Source of the DNA: Adiantum capillus-veneris
Lineage: Eukaryota > Streptophyta > Polypodiopsida > Polypodiales > Pteridaceae
Length of the DNA: 64,000 nucleotides
NCBI GenBank assembly: GCA_014529385.2
Contig: CM043966.1
Coordinates: 100,120,587 to 100,184,586 of the forward strand
Reading direction: 5' to 3'
A program made the position numbers and the translations under genes. This document shows positions 21,078 to 31,273 of the stretch, one piece after another. The notes beneath the pieces are model-generated. The model had not been told where the DNA came from and ran no database searches. It worked only from the letters and a program-made list of their open reading frames with translations. Positions within the stretch are counted from its first letter, which is position 1. Each line of letters opens with the position of its first letter.

Positions 21078-21490
21078 CTCCAAAACGAATCAATGATCGT
21101 GGAAAGGAAAAAATCACAGAATGCTACACACCCGCTCCCGAGCTAGTTTGGGTACCAAAGAAAGAACGATTTGTTCCACCTAGCTCAAGAAGGGGGGAGT
21201 TCCATGAAGATTCTAGCTCCTCATGTAATACATCCATAGAGGTAAAAGCTTCTACACAGCCTCCATCTATAGTAGTGGACCTCCATGAAGCTACGAAAGA
21301 ATCCACACCTCCCAGTGTTCAAGAATCACCTGATGAACCACTTCAAGTTCGATCCTGGGAGAGTACCTTACCACCGTTGCAGCTTGACAAGGCACCTAGG
21401 GTAATAGAAAACTACTGGCAAAAATCCTCACCTATTATCAACTGGAACAATTGGTTTCAAAGGGTGACAAGCTCATTTCAAACGGTATGA
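20948..21490 (+). CDS. C-terminal tail of the TR-GAG polyprotein
   Basis: A 180-codon frame, in the gag phase, overlaps the protease frame by 130 bases. It repeats a short motif W-V/I-P-K three times (RWIPK, IWVPK, VWVPK); the protease frame has one more (KWVPK) just upstream, so the two were once one frame and a frameshift lies near 20930-20950. The rest is Ser/Pro-rich without a known domain. It ends eight bases before a polypurine tract at 21498, where RT would normally be expected, showing that the enzymatic pol region is missing rather than decayed. Confidence 0.65.
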   Translation: MLRWIPKRLLEAQGYYQGNDQIWVPKRRLCSYLSPDPSEPNPVAPKRINDRGKEKITECYTPAPELVWVPKKERFVPPSSRRGEFHEDSSSSCNTSIEVKASTQPPSIVVDLHEATKESTPPSVQESPDEPLQVRSWESTLPPLQLDKAPRVIENYWQKSSPIINWNNWFQRVTSSFQTV

Positions 21491-21497
21491 TCTACCC

Positions 21498-21629
21498 AAG
21501 GAAGGGGGGAGTGTTTGTGGACATCCATCATTCACTTGCTTCCCTCTCAACCTTTTTCCGTGACCTCTCAATCTCCAATCTTAGGGAATGTACATATAAA
21601 GCTTTATACTCACAAAAAAAAAAAAAAAA
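21498..21629 (+). other. Internal polypurine tract, LTR-like piece and poly(A) run
   Basis: AAGGAAGGGGGGA (21498-21510) is followed by TGTTTGTGGACATCC..., then about 100 bases and a run of 16 A (21614-21629). The ten bases before and the tract itself closely match those before the true 3' LTR (ATCTAC..AGGAAGGGGGA at 23101-23120). This is the layout of the 3' end of a polyadenylated LTR-element mRNA, buried inside another element. Confidence 0.6.
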
Positions 21630-23108
21630 GAGCAAGAGCAATTAGCAAACGAGTATGCACATAAAAGTCAAAACATTGACTCAGACCTACACATGTCACA
21701 TCTGGTACAGTGAAACAGAAACCTATGCCATAAAACACCTTTTGATCCTCATCACTTGAGTGATGGAGGGTAGGTAAGATTAGTACGATAGAAGTGTTTC
21801 TGTTTTAGAGTTGAGTGATTAGCAAAGTTCTCTTTTCCCACTGATGTGCCTTTTGGATGTATTTCTTTTGTTTCCTAGTGTGTACAGGAGCGTGTTGCTA
21901 TTGATAGGATTTGGACCTTCATGGAACCTTTCTCTCGTTCACACTTCAAATCAAGCGCGACCATCGACACAAACAGGTGTTTCTTGTCCATTAGCATTGC
22001 CCTTATCTTTTTTGCATCCATGCTTGTCTGCTTTGATTGTGATTGGTAGCATAATATTCAGCGCATTGGCTTAGTATCAAACATTTAATTCAATGTAATG
22101 TTTTGTCATAATCACTTGTTTAGGGGTAAAAATCAAGCAGTCCGACTAAGCTAGTTTGACCAAGTTAGGTGTTAGAGATCTTCTCTTAATACCATGGGGA
22201 ATTCCTTCCTAATAAATAACGGTTACTTAGGTTCTTAATTCGATTTAGGTAGCATTGTATGAAATGTACTAGGGATTTCTAGTGGGCTTAAACCTATTGA
22301 CCTTTAGCTTAAGTATTATAAAGGGAGTTTACTAATGTGATGAGCTTGGGGAGGGTAATAGTGTTATATGACCCCCCAAAGTTACAAAATTTAAATGCTG
22401 AAAATGAACAAACAAAAAATCAAAGTGCCACAATGTAAAATTTTAAGCTGGAAGAGAAATCTCAGCTTGATTTGGTACTTCACTCACATGTATTGCCTAT
22501 GGTACTTGAGCCCTAGAGGTTCCCAGTGTGGGCGTTTTTCCTTGAAAAGCAAAAAACCCAAGGCATACAAAATAAGCACACACATCAAAATTGAATCACT
22601 GTGAAAAGACTTTGGGGGGTCAAAGAAAAAGTAATCAGTCAGGCGATGATTTCATGAGAAATTCCTTTTATGGTAGCTTAACTACAAGGTTTTTTAGATA
22701 TAGCCTCTAGTCAGCCCTCGAACATGAACACTTGGCTCTCGCGATTAAACAATTTAATTGACCACAGCAAATTAAGAAACTTACCCATGGTATTAATATT
22801 CGATCTCTAGTGCCTTTCGACCGTCAAATTAGCGACCCCAGACTTGTTTAATTTTCTACCTTTACATCTGTTTATGCATTTGATTACATTGCAATTTAAT
22901 GTTCATTGCTACCAAATTGTTTGAAATTCTTTTACCAATCAATTTGTCTACCTAAAACTGCATATGCTTTTTAAGAGAATGTAATTACTGTGCCAATGTT
23001 GTTTGATTTTGCAGTGACTGAAGAAGGCTAAGGACATTCATCTCAGATGCTCTACAACATGGACATACCAAGCTTCAACTCAATAGCTTCCGAGGACGAA
23101 ATCTACAT
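21630..23108. other. Non-coding 3' spacer of the TR-GAG element
   Basis: About 1.5 kb without a supported gene between the buried poly(A) run and the polypurine tract. It contains the inverted repeat pair at 22370-22621. Such long untranslated spacers are common in non-autonomous LTR elements. Confidence 0.6.
22370..22621. repeat. Terminal inverted repeat pair, MITE-like
   Basis: GACCCCCCAAAGT (22370-22382) and its exact reverse complement (22609-22621) bound a 252-bp segment. No target duplication is visible, so it may be a decayed MITE or a chance or structural pairing. Confidence 0.4.
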
Positions 23109-23109
23109 C

Positions 23110-23120
23110 AGGAAGGGGGA
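23110..23120 (+). other. Polypurine tract of the TR-GAG element
   Basis: AGGAAGGGGGA lies two bases before the TG that starts the 3' LTR. Confidence 0.9.
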
Positions 23121-23122
23121 CA

Positions 23123-23408
23123 TGTTAACCCTCACGGCACACGGACACCCTATGATCTATAAACGTTGTATTATTTAGAGTCAGGTACCGGGCTTGTCGG
23201 ACCAATAGGGAAAGGTAGAGTGATCGCCGATGAGAGGCGCACTTTAATTTGGACATTCAAGGGATTAGTTGGTTAAGCATGGGCGCCCAAGTGTGAATGG
23301 GGTGAGCTCCTATAAAAGCCAACTAAATCTAATTTTTACTCATTCTCTCATTTGTGCAATAGAAGAGTGCTCTTGTTCCATCTCCATCTTCTTCTTCTTC
23401 ACTTCCTT

Positions 23409-23451
<43 letters not shown>

Positions 23452-23702
23452 GGAGTGTGTATGTGCGATCGAGCATTACGAAGGCACGACGGCGGCGAAG
23501 CGGTTGAGCGCGGCACGACTGTAGCTTCTTCTTCATCGCGGCGAGGAATCCACCACGAAGGCGAGCGTAGAGCGGTGAGTGACACACCCTTTGTTTCCTT
23601 GAGCTTGCTAGTTTATGCTTGTTGTGTGCTTGGAGCCGTTTGTGGCTCGCACACGGTGTATTGGCACGTCCCTTGCTTCGACAGTGCGGCAAGCAGCGCA
23701 CA
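23123..23702 (+). repeat. 3' LTR of the TR-GAG element
   Basis: It is 580 bp and nearly identical to the 5' LTR; the extra length is mainly an expanded (GT)n(GA)n tract near 23408-23452. It is followed directly by the GTCAC duplication. Confidence 0.95.
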
Positions 23703-23870
23703 GTCACTTGCATTGCTTTATTTCCAATCCACTTGAACTTTTGCCCGAAAACCAAGATAAGATTTTTCTTAGATGAGGCGGCAAGTGCGGGTGTAGGTGG
23801 TGCGAAAAGTTACTTGAGTATGCTTGCTTTTGTTGTTATTAAGAGTGAGAATTTTGAAATCTACGCCTGA
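23703..23870 (+). pseudogene. Right part of the split reading frame
   Basis: In the phase set by the left part, the frame continues from the second GTCAC to a TGA at 23868-23870, about 54 codons, including EAASAGVGGAKSYLSMLAF. It reads like protein but is not recognised. A protein-like continuation follows at 23883-23955 (THGELLVVDGSTPNDRAT) and ends at GTAAGT, a strong splice donor, so an exon of an old gene may have been interrupted. Confidence 0.35.
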
Positions 23871-24014
23871 GCATTTTGAAATCTACGCCAACTCCACCCA
23901 TGGAGAGCTACTGGTGGTTGACGGTTCTACTCCCAATGATCGAGCAACTGTAAGTCTCGCATATTAAAATCCTTTGCATTTTTTAGGGTAAATTTTTTTT
24001 CCGCATCATTTAAC

Positions 24015-24206
24015 ATGTGCCTTTTTCAATTGACTTTTGTCAATGATCGCAAAGAACAATATAAGTTTATCAGAAGGGATATTGACAATGGAGAAGTGAA
24101 CTTTTGTTGCAAGGAATATCGAGGCTTTCTTAGACCGTGTGAATACGTTGTCTGTCTTGGATCTTACGATCTTGGTGCCTGTCCACAGCAAGCCTCTGCA
24201 GTCTGA
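24015..24206 (+). other. Exon-like open frame, unrecognised
   Basis: About 60 codons with protein-like composition and several cysteines (NFCCKEYRGFLRPCEY). It lies 60 bases after the GTAAGT donor near 23952. It may be an exon of the same old gene as the frames on both sides; I see no family match. Confidence 0.3.
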
Positions 24207-24330
24207 TCTCTTACAGACTCATAAGACACAGGCTGAGAGTTTCGGTTATGGGAAGCAGGTAATGTTGGGTAATTTAGTTGGTTGGAAACTGTGTTGTTGA
24301 CTTCCTTTGTGTTTCTTAATTCTCACTTTT

Positions 24331-24702
24331 GACCTGTAGCTATTCGGCCTATTGCGTTTCTCTAATATAAATGTTGTTCTCTTGGAGACATTGTGTGCCA
24401 TTTGCAAACCGAAAAAGGTTCATAAAACCACAGAGGGTTTATTCTATATCACTTGCCAAAAGACGACTACAAGCTACGAGATTCCCAAACTTCAAGTAAA
24501 GATCAAGCCAAACGAAGGCCCTGTCATTTTTGCACACGTAGTTGGTCTCATTGTTGATGAGGTCTTGGCTTTGGGCAAGACTTTTCAGGTCTTGTATTCT
24601 AAAAGTCCAATAGTTGCAAGAGAGATCTTGACATCGACAACACGCACCGGCACATTCAAAATCAATCTTGCAGGAAATCTGACTGCTTTTTACCTAGGGT
24701 AA
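24331..24702 (+). other. Exon-like open frame with a C-x2-C pair, possibly RPA-like
   Basis: It follows a pyrimidine stretch and CTGTAG, a plausible splice acceptor at about 24339, and stays open to TAA at 24700-24702. It contains ETLCAICKPKKVH, then LFYITCQK, then a beta-rich stretch ending VIFAHVVGLIVDE. A zinc ribbon inside an OB fold of this order occurs in the C-terminal domain of RPA70, and RPA-like genes travel with plant Helitrons; the likeness here is weak. It lies 1 kb upstream of the Helentron and in the same direction. Confidence 0.25.
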
Positions 24703-24878
24703 AGGTCTTAGAAGTATAATAGGGGTCTACCATTGTATATAAATAATATTGGTAAAGCTCTTAAGTCATGAGTTAGTTTTCTTGGTTTGCATAAAGTAGA
24801 GTCTTGAATGCATCAATATAGCCTTGTAAACAAAACCTCTAAAAAAACACTTGCAACTGCATTATAAGGTTTTAAAGG

Positions 24879-24881
<3 letters not shown>

Positions 24882-24946
<65 letters not shown>

Positions 24947-25054
24947 TCACTCTTTCCCTCCTGTCGTTAGTGATTCAGTCGTCTTTTCTTTTCTCTTCTC
25001 TCTCTGTCTCAAAAATATGAATGTATAAAGGGGCTCGTTATTTTCAACTTTTTT

Positions 25055-25093
<39 letters not shown>

Positions 25094-25250
25094 ATTGTCC
25101 ATAAAGATTCCCTTTTTTCTGTTTGTCAATTCTAGTATTGCACATAGAGCTTCACTATTTCCAGTCATCCGCATCTTCCTCCCACTATCCTTTTCCTTGG
25201 CCTCCCCTCCCTCCCTCTTTCGTCGATCCTCCTTACGCACATACACACAC

Positions 25251-25303
<53 letters not shown>

Positions 25304-25490
25304 AAACCTGGTGTTTTCAATAAAGCTCTACTCTTTCTAGTGGTTCCTTCGACCCTCCTCTCCTCTCCACTCATTGTATTCTTCTCTTGTGAGTTCCCCC
25401 TACCTCAAAAATTCTGGTATCCTTATTTTTTTCTCTCGTCCCCTCCTCTGCTCCCGCTATCTATTTCTCTCATAGCAACGGTGAACATAA

Positions 25491-25539
<49 letters not shown>

Positions 25540-25618
25540 AGAATCCCCAAAAAAAACTTTAGTTTTTCTTTGTTTCCCTCTCTGTACCAGTCACATTATT
25601 GTAGAGAGAGATTCTCTA

Positions 25619-25661
<43 letters not shown>
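24882..25661 (+). repeat. Cluster of five (CT)n arrays
   Basis: Uninterrupted CT runs at 24882-24942, 25057-25090, 25253-25301, 25492-25538 and 25622-25661 are separated by pyrimidine-rich sequence. The last ends 23 bases before the first ATG of the Helentron region. Confidence 0.95.
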
Positions 25662-25664
<3 letters not shown>

Positions 25665-25684
25665 TCATTCAATTCACTCAAACA

Positions 25685-26026
25685 ATGGATGCTTCCATTG
25701 TTGACAATTTAAAAACTCTTGGTGTCGATGAATATTTCTTGTGTACATACGGTTTGGATGTTAACATATTCACTGTTTTTCAATACATTACAGATTCAAC
25801 ACTTGCACCAACGGATCTTCTAACAAATTTAGATGCTTATACCTTGTTTCAAATGGGACTACAAAACACATCGACAAACATAATTAACACTCTCTTAGGA
25901 AATAACACTGGCGCAAATGAAACAACTTACGATAGTCTACAGGTTGCTAAAAACCTCTCGCAATTCATTGGCATTGACTATTCAGATGATCGAGCTTTTT
26001 TGTGGAGTGGATCACTTGTGCATTGA
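25685..26026 (+). CDS. Unrecognised open frame at the start of the Helentron region
   Basis: The ATG at 25685 sits in a good plant context (ACAATGGAT) 23 bases after a (CT)n run, and 113 codons follow. The product is acidic and rich in Asn, Thr and Leu, with no domain that I recognise. It may be the N-terminus of the transposon protein or a separate small gene. The sequence beyond its stop carries a 51-bp tandem duplication and more stops before the next recognisable domain. Confidence 0.4.
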   Translation: MDASIVDNLKTLGVDEYFLCTYGLDVNIFTVFQYITDSTLAPTDLLTNLDAYTLFQMGLQNTSTNIINTLLGNNTGANETTYDSLQVAKNLSQFIGIDYSDDRAFLWSGSLVH

Positions 26027-26056
26027 AGTGACTTTACAAAGTGGACAACGCAAGAA

Positions 26057-26142
26057 GCGAAAGTAATTTATTGTCGGTGTATGCAGCAATGCAGCATCGA
26101 CAATGCAGCGAAAGTAATTTATTGTCGGTGCATGCAGCAATG
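26057..26142 (+). repeat. Two-copy 51-bp tandem duplication
   Basis: GCGAAAGTAATTTATTGTCG at 26057 recurs at 26108, each followed by GTGYATGCAGCAATG. Confidence 0.9.
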
Positions 26143-26507
26143 TTGGTAGGAAACAACAAATACTGATCGCAGACATTGATGAAACTTTATACGTGTTTCC
26201 TATGCACATATATGCATCAACCTTGAAAAGATCTGAAATTTGGACACCTTCGGAGGTTTCAAAACTTCACATACTGTTGATTTTGTTTCCTAATGATGGT
26301 AACAAATGTGTCGCCGAAGAGTATTTGTGTCAAGACACCCACATAGTTCGTACATAAACAGCGATAACAATAAAAATAAAACACTTAAGAAAGTCACATC
26401 AAAATATTCCTCCTCGGAAAAACAAATCATACTCGAGAAAGAGATTACGTTTCAATGATACACCTACATAAACATATTTAAAGAAAATACAAGATACTCC
26501 TTCAACC

Positions 26508-27119
26508 TTGTGTGAGCATTGCAATAGACTGTTTTTCAATTACCAAATAACGTTAACGAAAACAAAGAAAGCTAGCGACACTGTTATGAAAATTTGCGAA
26601 GCTTGCAAAAGGAAGAGAAGAAAACCAGCAGTAACTTACAAATCTTTACAAGAAATTGGATTGAATGACAAGAAGGAAACGGTACAAAAACTAAACAAGT
26701 TAGAAAAAAGATTGATCGCACCTCGAATACTGTTCTAAAAAATATGAGAGTTAACATACGATGGACAATATGGTTTACGTGGTAGCATTGTGAATGTACT
26801 AGCAAACATTACCGAAACACAAAGAAGCTTTCCACAATTCATCAATGAGGAAAACTCAATTCTTATAGGTTTAAAGAGAAAACTAGAATATAAGCATTGT
26901 TATTTGAGTAGACTAGTACACCTACTGCTCACTCTTGAAGCGTTGAAAGAGCTTTTACATTCTGATCTTTATGCAAAAGAGAGCATAAGTTTAAATAAGG
27001 ATTGGTTGCGACATATCACCCTTTTGTAAAAGACACGTTCCATTCATCTTGCAATGTGCAATGACAACAACGAAGATGACGAGAATTATCACGATATTCT
27101 CTTTCATCAATTAACATCA
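26508..27119 (+). pseudogene. Helentron zinc finger and DUF6570-like domain
   Basis: A CX2C...CX2C finger (CEHCNRLFF and CEACKRKRR) is followed by LNKLEKRLIAPRI, the typical start of the DUF6570 region that precedes Rep in many Helitron proteins, and then by YGLRGSIVNV and LKRKLEYKH. There are stops at about 26737 and 26743 and one at 27027, but the phase changes little, so the order is easy to follow. The function of this region in rolling-circle transposition is not known. Confidence 0.75.
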
Positions 27120-27336
27120 GCACAATAAATTATTGATTACAACGATAAGATCCTACACGTTGCACCTTCTGAAGGAAATCCTCCACTTGGTTTATTAAAA
27201 GACACGTTCCGTGAAGAACTAGGTTTTTCAAGGATATTCTTCGGTGAACCACGTAAGTATTACGATTTTTTTAGCAATTAAAAACTATCATAAAATTGCA
27301 AAATAAAAATTACTTCATGGTGATAAACGATTTACA

Positions 27337-27843
27337 TTGGATATAGAAAACTTATTCTTTAAAGCAGTGAAAATAATGACCCAACAAATTATTTCGTCTA
27401 TATGGGTTCGTATGAGAAAGGTCAAGCTCGAAGGGACCGTTCTTTATGCACGAGATGTGTTGCATGATACAAACGTCGACAAAATTATTCGATCAAAGAT
27501 AGGTTACGAAGACTACAAAGCTTTGAGAACTTCTCCAGATTATAAACAAAAAATAAAGAAAAATATCTTCGCGATGATAAGACAGCTAGGTCCTCCTACC
27601 TTTTTTGTCACTTTCTCGGCTGCAGAGAGATGGTGGAAAGAACTAATCGACCGTTTAGAAAAAATCACTTCTATAACCAAAGATGACAACGAAACAAAAA
27701 ATTTGATCGGACCCAATAACATGTTCCAGATATTATTTGCACAAATTTTGAAGCTTGAAAAAACTACTCAACAAAAACAACAACATACGACGAGGAAAAG
27801 TGAAAGACTACTTTTTCATGACCGAATTTCAAAGTCGTGGTAG
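27337..27843 (+). pseudogene. Helentron Rep, Helitron_like_N region
   Basis: The motifs IMTQQIISSIWVRMRK, NIFAMIRQLGPPTFFVTFSA and AERWWKELIDRL correspond to the conserved Helitron_like_N block that comes just before the HUH nuclease motif. It is open for 168 codons; a frameshift near 27755-27800 moves the following motif to another frame. Confidence 0.85.
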
Positions 27844-28084
27844 TCAACACGATCATGGTCTAATATGGATTGAAAATGCACCTCAGCTAACTAATACAGA
27901 AGCAAATAGCGTAACGACATTCATTGACAAATGCATTGGCACTAACAAGAACCTTCTTCGGGAAGATCTGAGAGATGTTCAACAACACTCGCATCGAAAA
28001 ATTTGCTTGAAAAAAGAAAAGAGATGTAGCTTTGATTTTTCCCGATACCCGATGCCGTATACTTGTATACTTAGACCATTGTAA
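27755..28084 (+). pseudogene. Helentron Rep, HUH motif
   Basis: EFQSRGSQHDHGLIWIE holds the two metal-binding histidines (codons at 27848 and 27854) of the rolling-circle nuclease, separated by Asp, the usual H-x-H form. The following sequence keeps Helitron-like spacing to a stop at 28082. Confidence 0.85.
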
Positions 28085-28225
28085 GAAGAAGAAAAGAATA
28101 ACAAACAACACAAAAGAAATCTTAAGAAAATCAAAGAATTTCTCGAAACAATCAAAACCGAAATATTATCAACTAATTTTGAGGATTGGCCAAAAAAATT
28201 AGATCTTCCTTTCGATGATTATATA

Positions 28226-28507
28226 TTGGCAATTCGATCAAAAATTGTGACACCGACTGTGCTGATGAGACGAAGAATAGAAGACAATTTTACAAACAAT
28301 TTCAATCCAAAAATTTCAGAATTATGGAACGCTAACACCAACATCCAATATGTAGTGAACGCGTACGCAGCTACTGTATACTGCTCATCATACATAATAA
28401 AAATGGATAGCACATTAATAACAACTATTAAATCTGAGATCGATATTTGTACCGCCAATAATGTCAACACTGTTGAAAGATTACGACGCATTGGAAACAC
28501 AATTTGA
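28226..28507 (+). pseudogene. Helentron Rep, catalytic tyrosine region
   Basis: LWNANTNIQYVVNAYAATVY followed by CSSYIIK matches the Helitron block with the pair of catalytic tyrosines three residues apart; these are the codons at 28379 and 28391. The lysine that usually follows is present. The strand-nicking residues of Rep are therefore preserved even though the frame is broken on both sides. Confidence 0.8.
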
Positions 28508-28511
28508 ATAT

Positions 28512-29125
28512 GCAGCAATTAAGTGCACAACAAGCTGCTTATGTTGTTTTGTCTTCACCTTTATACAATTCTACTAGAGAATTTATTTTCATCAAAACAA
28601 AAAATAAATTCTCTAGACCAACGTTCACTCATTTTGAAAAGAATAGAAACATTGAAACAATTAGATCCAGACATTAGAGACATATTTTTCAAGAACATCA
28701 TCGATAAATATAGCAAAATACCAACGCACTTGCATAATATCTGCTTGGCAGAATTTTGCTCATGCTACAAGCACTGTGGACGTAAAATTTTTTCATTGAG
28801 AGACAATCGAATCATTTGTTATGTCCAATACGACAAACATAAAGATCCTGATAACTTTTATTGGGAACAATGCTTGCTATATTTACCTTGGCACAACGAT
28901 GAGAACCAGCATCTTCATTGCTCTAAAACGTGGGAAGATGTATATAAACGTCATCTAGATCTTGTGTCCTATAACAAGAAAAAATTCAACAAAGACGTTG
29001 TAGATGAAAATAGTATCTCGCAAACTACAACAACATCGACATCACGTTCCTTTGCTTCTTCACATGAAAACATGCAAGACAACATCGCTTCAAATCTTCC
29101 AGACTTGGAACACTACCAACAATAG
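28512..29125 (+). pseudogene. Helentron Rep-to-helicase linker
   Basis: Beginning with LSAQQAAYVVLSSPLYNST in one frame and continuing, after a shift near 28600, as a 200-codon frame with LAEFCSCYKH, RIICYVQYDKHKD and LLYLPWHNDEN, this matches the long conserved linker between Rep and helicase in Helitron proteins, including the segment ending in PWxxE. Confidence 0.75.
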
Positions 29126-29149
29126 AAAACTAGCAATAACAAAGCTAAT

Positions 29150-29790
29150 CGCGATTTCAAATAAACAATTTCATAAAGGCTTACGAATGCTAAATAGCCA
29201 ACAACGTCTTCTGTTCGATGATATCATGCTGAGAAAACGAACAAATCCAGACAAAGCAATACAACAATTTTTTATTGGAGGTGTTGGAACTGGTAAAACA
29301 TTTCTGCTGTTACTATTGGTTCAAGGCTTAATACGACACTACAATTTTAAATTGCCTACAAACATTGAATCTGCTAAATTGTATTGATGGCGTATACTGG
29401 AAAAGCAGCATTCAATATTGGTGGAACCACAATACATTCTGCTCTTCGTCTGCCACTGCTAGCGAGCGACCAAACCTCGTTGAGCACATAAAAATTAGAT
29501 GACCTCTCTTCACAATATATGAATTATAATTGGTGGTTATCGATGAGATCTCCCTCGTTGGACGAAGTCTTTTCCAACATGCTGATGCACGACTTCACGC
29601 TATAAAAAGAATACATGATAAACCATTTGCAGACGTGGACGTTATCCTCTATGGAGATCTTTGTCAAGCGAGTCCTGTTCATGAAAACTGGATCTTCTCA
29701 TATCACGAAAACATATTTGACACATTGTTAGTTTCATTTTGGCACTCACATATCAAACGCTACGAACTAACACAGCCAATGTGACAAGAA
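29150..29790 (+). pseudogene. Helentron PIF1-like helicase, N-terminal half
   Basis: The nucleotide-binding Walker A GGVGTGKTF is at about 29278-29304, preceded by LNSQQRLLFDDIM (the Q-motif region). MAYTGKAAFNIGGTTIHSAL follows at 29388, in another frame. Walker B appears as VVIDEISLV at 29533, then YGDLCQASPV (motif III). At least two frameshifts and several stops interrupt it. Superfamily 1B helicases of this type unwind the donor strand during rolling-circle transposition. Confidence 0.9.
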
Positions 29791-29894
29791 AACATAAGAT
29801 TCATTGAAATTTTAAATCGAATATGTAAAAGCCAGCACACAGAGGAAGATATCAAACACTTGAACTATTCTTATTGTCGTGAACTATATCTCCA

Positions 29895-30600
29895 TTGAAT
29901 AACTATTCTTATTTATTTTACGATAATAAAAGCAAAGATGCATACAACAAGTACATATTTGAAAACACATCAGGAATACCAGATATATTTAAAGCTACTG
30001 ACAGAAAATTCAAAAGTTGTCACAAATATATAAAGATTCCAAAAGATTTGAAACAATGCAGAGGTCTGCAAAAAACCTTGCATTTGAAGCCAAACTTAGT
30101 CATGGAACTATGCGCCGAAAACTTGAACATTACAGATGGACTTGTAAATGAAGCTGATGGACTTTAGAAGAGCCATTCACAGACATCGACAAACGAAACA
30201 AAAATTTGGATTGAATTTTACAACGTCAGAGTAGGTCAACGTACAAGATTTGAGAACCAACATCTCTTTGGAGAATCTATATCAAGAAAATGGACTCCCA
30301 TAAGAAAAAGCATAAGAGAGTTTTAAGTCGGAAAAAATCTGTTGAATGTCGTATCAAGAACACAATATCCTGTCCAACATGCATCAGCTCAAACTATTCA
30401 TAGATCTCAAGGATTTACATTCATACATTGGTCTTCGACCCTTCAAAAATGAAAAGCCATGGATTGATATATACAGCGTTGTCACAAATTAAAAATCCCC
30501 AAAACCTGCTTCTCCTCTCCAGAATTGATCCAGTACAAATAAAAACAGATAAGATAGTGCTACAAGAAATAGAATTCCAGAAGCAAGAAGCAACATGGAA
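29895..30600 (+). pseudogene. Helentron PIF1-like helicase, C-terminal half
   Basis: ENLNITDGLVNEADG (near 30118-30165) and QYPVQHASAQTIHRSQGFTF (near 30360-30420) are the late PIF1/RecD-type helicase motifs, followed by a YTALSQIKNPQNLLLL block (motif VI region, where the usual arginine is replaced by glutamine). Stops at about 30165 and 30325 and frameshifts break the frame. Confidence 0.8.
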
Positions 30601-30639
30601 AACTCTAAACAAAAACTTGACAGACTTTGCAGAGAAAAA

Positions 30640-31273
30640 TATCATCGTTCAATCCATAAACACAGTGTCCATATCTACGCATTACTCTGACATTATGAAA
30701 GACACTAGCCTTATGTCATCGGACATTCTGTGCATCTAAGAAACGCACACAGAAAAATCAAGAAATGCATTTTCCGGATTTGATTATATATCCTCTGAAG
30801 GATCAACATGTGTTCTTATACTACACATGAATAAGTCTCACTTTATTGACACATATAAATTAATATCAAACGGGATTGAAATTGTTTCGTCAAACATGTC
30901 TATTACGAGCAACAAGAAATTAAACATTGTTTCATTATAAAGACATCCTTTGTCAAAACTCTCATCCCTTTACAAAGCACTGGAGAAAACTTTTCGTGCA
31001 TTAGACATGAACACGGAAACCATAATCGTAGGAGATTTCAATATAGATGCAAGCAATAGCAATGGTTGCTTTATCTCTCTACAACATTACATGGCACTAT
31101 ACGGATTCAGACAGATAAGCAAAGAACCAACAACAATAAATTACTCAACGTTGGATCACATTTGGGTCAACTCAAGTGTAAACGAATTCTCATGCCGGAC
31201 AAATTATTTCCATTGGTCTGATCATTCCATCACTTACATTATCTTTCCACTGACACATGGCAGGCCCTTGTGA
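30640..31273 (+). pseudogene. Helentron endonuclease/exonuclease/phosphatase (EEP) domain
   Basis: This follows helicase motif VI by about 170 bases in the same direction. Motifs in order are SINTVSISTHYSDIM, SSDILCI with ETH just after a stop, IIVGDFNID (about 31022-31048), STLDHIWVN and HWSDHSITYI, which correspond to the catalytic Asn/Asp/His set of DNase I/AP-endonuclease folds. In Helentrons this domain is fused after the helicase. A non-LTR retrotransposon endonuclease would be followed by reverse transcriptase, which is absent. Stops at about 30737 and 30938 break the frame. Confidence 0.8.

Larger units (their letters stand above)
14819..23702 (+). mobile_element. Non-autonomous LTR retrotransposon with gag and protease only (TR-GAG type)
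   Basis: Both LTRs are present (14819-15382 and 23123-23702), begin TG and end CA, and are flanked by a perfect 5-bp target duplication GTCAC (14814-14818 and 23703-23707). A primer binding site follows the 5' LTR and a polypurine tract precedes the 3' LTR. The LTRs differ by about a dozen substitutions plus microsatellite length. Inside are gag and protease frames but no reverse transcriptase, RNase H or integrase, so movement needed enzymes from another element. The gag style (four zinc knuckles) and the tRNA-Asp-like primer site point to Ty3/gypsy ancestry. Confidence 0.92.

Noticed and set aside
30640-31273. EEP domain as part of a LINE-type retrotransposon
   Set aside because: No reverse transcriptase follows, and the domain lies directly after the helicase in the Helentron order.
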